Source: Micropterix aruncella
Lineage: Eukaryota; Arthropoda; Insecta; Lepidoptera; Micropterigidae
Direction of reading: 5' to 3'
Assembly: GCA_944548615.1 (NCBI GenBank)
Contig: OX155967.1
Span: 24,566,603 to 24,630,602 of the forward strand
DNA: 64,000 nt
Under the pieces are notes generated by a model, which saw only the letters and a program-made list of their open reading frames with translations, did not search any database and had not been told where the DNA came from. Numbering within the stretch: the stretch's first letter is position 1; each line of letters begins with the position of its first letter. Below, one piece after another: positions 58,973 through 64,000 of this stretch. Position numbers and translations under genes: made by a program.

Positions 58973-59431
58973 TGTCGCAACCAGGTTCAAACAAACCATT
59001 AAATAAAATATGTCAAAACCAGGTAAAAGGATTTGCGATGTTAAACGACCCGACCAACAATAATTCAAGTAATTACCAACCTTCCTGGAAAATTTCTCCT
59101 AAAACCAAACGGTCGGATTATCAAGCTACTATGGTAATTAAATATTACGAAAGATATAATGCTTTCAAACCACTATGCACACCTAGGTAAGTTAAATGTT
59201 AAAATTCGTAGAACATGGGCAAAAATAACGTCCGGGCTAATAGCTATGTCGTCATCGAAAACTAGACACCTATATGTGCTAATGGAGAAACTTATTAACA
59301 ACACATTTGTGCTGTGGACAGCTGAAAGTACCGTTTATAAGCCGAACCGACCATATTTCGTAATACCAAAACTTTTAGAAAATGTACCGATTTGACAACA
59401 CTAAGAGAATCACTTATTCATAATATATTAT
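58973..59431 (+). repeat. 3' LTR of BEL-c, first 459 bp
   Basis: Matches 54446-54904. It is cut after CATAATATATTAT by the A-rich tail of the minus-strand LINE. The rest should lie to the right of that LINE, outside the window. Confidence 0.88.
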
Positions 59432-59758
59432 TTTATTTTTATTTTTATTTTATTTTTTATTCCAACAAAAGAGAAAAACAGCGCACAGGTCTTAAGTTAA
59501 TAAATAATAATAACAATATTACGGCCAAAATAGTCTCCTGGTAATATACAGTTAATGTGCGTGATGTGTAATAATATTTATATATTATGTTATATTATCA
59601 TGTTCTCTCGATTTCTGAGTGTGTACGATAGAGTAGGATGAGTGTGCTTATGTGTGTGATTGTAATGTGTGTTTAATGGGTGTGTGTAAGTACATCTACG
59701 TGTATGTGTCAGTTGTGTATATATGAGAGTGTGTGATTCTGCACAGGTATGTGTCTGT

Positions 59759-62635
59759 TCAAGCTTTTAAGGTGTGGTCTATTACCGCTCTGATAAATTC
59801 GTTTTTGCTCATTGAGAAAATGTCAAGCTCCTGAAACGATTCGTCGTAGGCTTCCATAATTCGATGCAGAGTTGAATTCCTTGCTTGATTTGTATGGAGT
59901 CTGGGTACATTGAATACCCTTGGGTGACGAGTTCGGCGCGATGGGACGTTTAAGGCTATTCTGCTTAGAATTTGTGGGCTGTCGATATGATGCGAAAGTA
60001 TATTGTGGAAGAACGTCATATCAGTCACTTTACGTCGCTGCTGAAGACTCAGCATTTCGAACCTTGCCAATCCGTCAGAATATGAGGTATATTCAGCGAG
60101 GGTTCGATGACACAAGTGCCTTACGAAGGTTTTCTGAATACGCTCTATACGGTCAATGTGTACATTATACTGCGGTGACCATATAGGTGACGCAAACTCC
60201 ACTATACTGCGAACGTAGGCGTTATAAAGAGTGAAGAGCACATTAATGTCGGAGAATGGTTTGCATGCTCTCAATACGAAACCGAGAGCTCTGTAAGCTT
60301 TTCCCACCAAGTGTTCAATGTGTGTATCCAGCATTAATTTGTTGTCCAGCATTATCCCCAAATCCCGCACTACACTCTTCTCTACTATAATCTCTCCTCC
60401 TATCCTGTAGTCGAAATCATACTTTGATCGGTTACGAGTAAAGGATAACTTGCTGCATTTCGCCGCATTTAAACTTAATTTATTGAGAGAGCAATAGTCT
60501 GACATGCGAGCAAGGTCCTCCTGTAATCGATGACACTGTGAAATATCTTTGACCACAGAATAAACTTTAAGATCGTCAGCGTACATAATGCAGTGTGAGT
60601 GTTGGAAACAATCCTGAATATCGTGTATATATACATTGAACAGCAGCGGACCAAGATGAGAGCCCTGGGGTACACCAGATGGAATGTTTACATAATTCGA
60701 TCGAAAACCACCCAGTACAACAGCCTGTCGCCTGTTCCTCAAGTACGATGAGAGCCATCGCAGTAGGTCGCCGTGTATGCCCACAGATTCTAATTTTCCA
60801 AGTAGAATACCGTGGTCGACGCGGTCAAACGCCTTCGAGAAATCGGTGTAAATTACATCTACTTGCAATCTCTTATCCATGTTGACCGTGACAAAGTCAA
60901 GAAATTGGCATAGATTTGATGTAACCGAGCGTCCTGGTAAGAAACCATGCTGATTCTCAGGGAGAATTGTCCTAAACGAGGGCAGCAGGGAATCGTATAC
61001 CACCTTCTCAAATAACTTGCTAATAACCGGAAGAATAGATATCGGTCTGTAATTAGATACTACATTCTTTGGGCCGGCCTTGTGAATTGGAACGACACAC
61101 GCTTCTTTCCATCTCGTCGGAAAAATGCCCGCCTTAAGTGATTTGTCGAAAAGAATGGCCAGTGGAACAGAGAGGGACTGAGCACAATTATAGATAAATA
61201 TAGGAGGGATGGAGTCACTGCCCGAACCCTTATTTATATCAATTTTCTTTAAGTATCTAAGAATAATATCTTGGCTGATTTCGATGCCTCCGATACTCAA
61301 CGAATTGTGCGAGCCACTTTTAGGCGTTGCGTGACATGTGTTCGAATCGGTTTCCGATTCTATGAACACTGATTTAAAGTAGACACTGAAACCTTCACAT
61401 ATATGTGTGCCATCGCTGAACGTTTCTCCATTATTAATCATTTCCCTAGGTATATTGCTGTCTTTCCGAAGTGACTTTATATAAGTCCATAAAAACTTTG
61501 GATTACTGCGAATTGTAGACTCGCATTCCTGAGTATAATAATTGAAACATTCAGATTGTAATCGTTTTTGACGAGCCCTCAGTAACGTGAATTCGTCATA
61601 ATCAAGAGGATTACCATATTTTTTCCACCTCGTATGAGCTTTACGCTTTTCCTTAATTACTTTAATTAGAGGGACCGAGTACCACTTTGGGAATCTCGAG
61701 TTACGGACGTCGGTTTGCGGCACGAACTGCTCGATCGCGGTGTACAAGATATCGTAAAATTTTGCTACTAATGTTTCTAGGTCAGCACCGTCAAGATAGT
61801 GCGGCCAGTCGATTGAAGATAGAAGGTTATTGATACTAGCGTAGTCGGCTTTCCTGAATAATGACTTTATACGATGCTGTGCGGGTAGGTTAGGAAGGAT
61901 GACATTAGGATAGACAATTTCCAAAGATGGGTGGTATATGTCCTCTTTCACTAGCGGAAAGTTAGAATTCTTAACCGAAATATCAGTGTTACTAAGTATT
62001 AGGTCAAGAGATCTACCGTAGAAATTCCTAACCCCGTTGTATTGTCGGAGTCCAGATAATGTGAGACTGTCGACAAGGACGGAACTGGTCCTGTCAGAAA
62101 CGTTTATGGAACTTAGATAAGCCTCGTTTACAAGAGGTTGCCAACTTATTCTCGGTAGGTTGTAGTCTCCCATCACAATAAAATTATCATGCGGATAACG
62201 GCTTCGCATATCTGTAAGAGAATTTGAAAATTCGGAAATGGATTGATGGTGCGAGCTCTTATCTCCTGGAAAATAAACACATCCAATGTGGAGAGCATGC
62301 GGTGAGCCTAAAGCCATCGAGGGAATCGTCACCCAAATGCATTCTATATCCCTGCTGCAGGCAGACAACAGTCTTGGACTTAGTTTAGTATGTATAGCTA
62401 AAAGAACACCACCTCCCATCGCGTGGCCTGTATAAATAGGATCCCTGTCAGCCCTGAATAATTCATAACGGTCATCCACTAGTTCACCCTTTAATATACC
62501 ATTGGTCAACCAGCTCTCTGAGCAAGCAATTATATCGTAGTCTTCGCTAATGACGTTTTGTAAAAATATTGAGGTTTTCGTACGTAAACCTCTTACATTT
62601 TGGTAATATATTTTCAGCTCGCCTTTAACAGTAAA
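59759..62635 (-). CDS. LINE ORF2: endonuclease-reverse transcriptase
   Basis: Open from the stop at 62638-62636 to 59759, about 958 codons. The first part is an AP-type endonuclease: KIYYQNVRGLRTKTS near 62610, SESWLTNG near 62510 and MGDYNLPRISW near 62165. The RT has NYRPISILP near 61045, DFSKAFDRVDH near 60830, SGVPQGSHLGPLLFN near 60660 and YADD at 60583-60572. The C-terminal region ends at 59759. No ATG lies between the upstream stop and the endonuclease start, so initiation is unclear: possibly a non-AUG codon, reinitiation after ORF1 or a lost start. Length and motifs are those of CR1/Jockey-type elements. Target-primed reverse transcription is the expected function. Confidence 0.9.
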   Translation of the reverse strand, partial: FTVKGELKIYYQNVRGLRTKTSIFLQNVISEDYDIIACSESWLTNGILKGELVDDRYELFRADRDPIYTGHAMGGGVLLAIHTKLSPRLLSACSRDIECIWVTIPSMALGSPHALHIGCVYFPGDKSSHHQSISEFSNSLTDMRSRYPHDNFIVMGDYNLPRISWQPLVNEAYLSSINVSDRTSSVLVDSLTLSGLRQYNGVRNFYGRSLDLILSNTDISVKNSNFPLVKEDIYHPSLEIVYPNVILPNLPAQHRIKSLFRKADYASINNLLSSIDWPHYLDGADLETLVAKFYDILYTAIEQFVPQTDVRNSRFPKWYSVPLIKVIKEKRKAHTRWKKYGNPLDYDEFTLLRARQKRLQSECFNYYTQECESTIRSNPKFLWTYIKSLRKDSNIPREMINNGETFSDGTHICEGFSVYFKSVFIESETDSNTCHATPKSGSHNSLSIGGIEISQDIILRYLKKIDINKGSGSDSIPPIFIYNCAQSLSVPLAILFDKSLKAGIFPTRWKEACVVPIHKAGPKNVVSNYRPISILPVISKLFEKVVYDSLLPSFRTILPENQHGFLPGRSVTSNLCQFLDFVTVNMDKRLQVDVIYTDFSKAFDRVDHGILLGKLESVGIHGDLLRWLSSYLRNRRQAVVLGGFRSNYVNIPSGVPQGSHLGPLLFNVYIHDIQDCFQHSHCIMYADDLKVYSVVKDISQCHRLQEDLARMSDYCSLNKLSLNAAKCSKLSFTRNRSKYDFDYRIGGEIIVEKSVVRDLGIMLDNKLMLDTHIEHLVGKAYRALGFVLRACKPFSDINVLFTLYNAYVRSIVEFASPIWSPQYNVHIDRIERIQKTFVRHLCHRTLAEYTSYSDGLARFEMLSLQQRRKVTDMTFFHNILSHHIDSPQILSRIALNVPSRRTRHPRVFNVPRLHTNQARNSTLHRIMEAYDESFQELDIFSMSKNEFIRAVIDHTLKA

Positions 62636-62942
62636 TTACAAGAATTTATAATATACCGAGCTGGTAAAAAGTAACCTGTGTAATCATCCCTCGAGAATAG
62701 CAACAGAATATATGAGTGTATCTGTGAGAAATTGTGCGAATGTGAGATGTTGTGTGTATGTGTATGTAGAGTACGAGAGAGCATGATGGTATAACAGCGT
62801 TTAAGATTAAGAAAAACGTATGACCGGTGAACCAATAGTAAATTATAGAAATCTTTGTGATTGAAAAAAGTTAAAAGTAAAAAGAAAGCAAAAGAAAAAG
62901 AGAAGAACATTAAGACAGTATCGTAGTCCGTGACTGTAAGAT
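62636..62942 (-). other. LINE ORF1-ORF2 spacer
   Basis: About 300 bp between the two ORFs. A second frame open through here (63150-62614) begins inside ORF1 and is hydrophobic and histidine-rich. I judge it non-coding, although its last 7 codons overlap the ORF2 open region. Confidence 0.55.
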
Positions 62943-64000
62943 TTATGCAGGTCCTGCGATTTTCTTCAGATCGGTTTCGGTGGATATTGATAGGACCGGT
63001 GCTTTCTCCATCCTTCTCGCGCGAATCCTTCCTTGGCGTACCCATAAAAACTGCCAATTGTGTTGCTTGCAAAGTTCGCGTGCCTTCATAAATAGGTTTT
63101 TGTAGTATGGAGAAAGATGCTCGTTCACGTACACATTTACCCGTGCACAAGGCATACCAAGATCTGCTGTCGTAATGATCCCTTTTCGACGAATGCCCGA
63201 TAAAATGCGATCCTTGTTCAATCTACATCTCAGCTTGGCTACGATGGTTTTCGGTCGCCCTGGAACAATGGACTTTGGCGTGACGCGAGAGCTGAACTCA
63301 ATGTCAGCTGAAGTAAGATTGACTCCAGCTAATTTGCCAATTTTTATTATGGTGTCAGTATTATTTTCACCAGCTACTTCAGGTACGTTAATTAACTCTA
63401 GATTATTTAACCGATCCCACTGTTCTCGTCTGTTGTACTGAGACCTCAACATGATGATTTCGGATTGCATCTGAGCCATCTCTTGTTCATAATGGACCAT
63501 CTTCTCCAATTTATTGTTGTGCAGTTGAACCCTGTCTTCCACACTAGAAATTCGTGATCTGCAGTCCTCAACCGAATCTTTAGTATGACGCAGTTGTTCT
63601 CTGAAATCTTTCATTTCAGTTTTTATCTGTGTTAAATCATCCCTCTGTTTTTTGAAATCGTCTCGCAGTTCTTCGATGGCTGATAAGATTTTATTGCTTA
63701 TATAATCCTGTGATAAAGGTGTCTCCCGAGAAGACGTGGCCGCTGGTGCTAAGTTCTTCTCGGTGCCATTCGGGGTGAGATGAGTGGGTTGGACAGCCTT
63801 CAAGGGCGATGTGGGAGTTAGCGACCGCGACCGATTAGGAGTGCGAGTCAGATCGTCGACTCTAGCGGGACGAAAGTGCCTGGGATCGATGACTTTACAG
63901 GCGGCACACAACCACTGGGCGTGCTGTTGGCTTTTCATCTTCTGATAGTTCATCTTCAGTATATTTATGCAGGCGTAATGAAATTGTTCACGACAATTTG
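62943..64000 (-). CDS. LINE ORF1: PHD finger and baculovirus FP-like nucleic-acid-binding protein (partial)
   Basis: The frame is open to the right edge. Before the first internal Met (63953) it reads CREQFHYACINILK, and then QWLCAACK follows. That is the second half of a PHD zinc finger, so the true start lies outside the window. A basic linker follows, with a Ser/Thr/Pro region. A coiled coil covers roughly 63680-63430. Then comes a domain with LELINVPE, ending VNVYVNEHLSPYYKNLFMKA and LWVRQGRIRARR, which resembles the C-terminal domain of baculovirus FP25K found in insect LINE ORF1 proteins. The likely role is RNA binding and particle assembly for retrotransposition; that is from family knowledge. 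Confidence 0.85.
   Translation of the reverse strand, partial: NCREQFHYACINILKMNYQKMKSQQHAQWLCAACKVIDPRHFRPARVDDLTRTPNRSRSLTPTSPLKAVQPTHLTPNGTEKNLAPAATSSRETPLSQDYISNKILSAIEELRDDFKKQRDDLTQIKTEMKDFREQLRHTKDSVEDCRSRISSVEDRVQLHNNKLEKMVHYEQEMAQMQSEIIMLRSQYNRREQWDRLNNLELINVPEVAGENNTDTIIKIGKLAGVNLTSADIEFSSRVTPKSIVPGRPKTIVAKLRCRLNKDRILSGIRRKGIITTADLGMPCARVNVYVNEHLSPYYKNLFMKARELCKQHNWQFLWVRQGRIRARRMEKAPVLSISTETDLKKIAGPA

Larger units (their letters stand above)
59432..64000 (-). mobile_element. CR1/Jockey-type LINE, runs off the right edge
   Basis: Minus-strand element: A-rich 3' tail (TTTTATTTTTATTTTTATTT on the plus strand) at 59432, 3' UTR with TGTG-rich repeats to 59758, ORF2 (59759-62635), spacer, then ORF1 (62943 to beyond 64000). 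A 5'-truncated sister copy is at 26534-26958. The element is inserted into the 3' LTR of BEL-c and so is younger than it. Confidence 0.9.

Noticed and set aside
62614..63150. 178-codon minus-strand ORF between the LINE ORFs
   Set aside because: It starts inside ORF1 in another frame and becomes low-complexity; no domain.

Overview
The window is animal nuclear DNA, most probably from a moth or butterfly. That assignment is an inference. It rests on BEL/Pao LTR retrotransposons, a LINE whose first ORF carries a PHD finger and a baculovirus FP-like domain, Helitron ends of the type common in Lepidoptera, and an AT-rich background. I found no confident host protein-coding exon. Nearly everything recognisable is a transposable element or a fragment of one, and many are nested.

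Layout. 1-6.3 kb: a decayed LINE fragment, a TIR repeat, a full copy of an unclassified GC-richer repeat of about 640 bp (called R640 here) and two foldback elements. 6.37-14.95 kb: a complete BEL/Pao element (BEL-a; open gag-pol of 1965 codons, LTRs differing by one base in the stretches I compared) inside an R640 copy. 14.95-17.6 kb: three more R640 copies, one with a tRNA-headed SINE inside, then tandem repeats and a LINE fragment. 18.2-24.2 kb: long (AT)n tracts, a short Helitron, and an R640 copy inside an RTE-like LINE. 24.2-30.8 kb: the lowest repeat density, including CpG-rich blocks; this is the only place where host regulatory or first-exon sequence is plausible. 30.8-34.3 kb: minisatellite, R640, RTE-like LINE and MITEs. 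34.3-41.4 kb: a second BEL/Pao lineage (BEL-b) with 491-bp LTRs and a TTTGT target duplication, its frame broken by two stop codons, inserted into an older LINE. 41.4-54.4 kb: LINE fragments, more R640 copies (two interrupted by LINE tails), a foldback element, Helitron and hAT-like ends. 54.4-59.4 kb: BEL-c, a relative of BEL-a that lacks most of pol, again inside an R640 copy. 59.4 kb to the end: a CR1/Jockey-type LINE on the minus strand, inserted into the 3' LTR of BEL-c and running off the right edge.

How the parts relate. BEL-a has everything needed to move: LTRs, primer site, gag, protease, reverse transcriptase, RNase H, integrase and polypurine tract. BEL-c keeps the cis signals but not the enzymes, so it was probably moved in trans. 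The SINE shares a tail with a LINE in the window and probably depends on LINE enzymes. R640 makes up roughly a tenth of the window (about 14 copies or fragments). It has a constant CTAGAG-type end, no terminal inverted repeats and no poly(A), yet its copies are flanked by 8-15 bp target duplications. It is the best candidate here for an undescribed mobile family. All similarities were judged by eye; no database search was possible.
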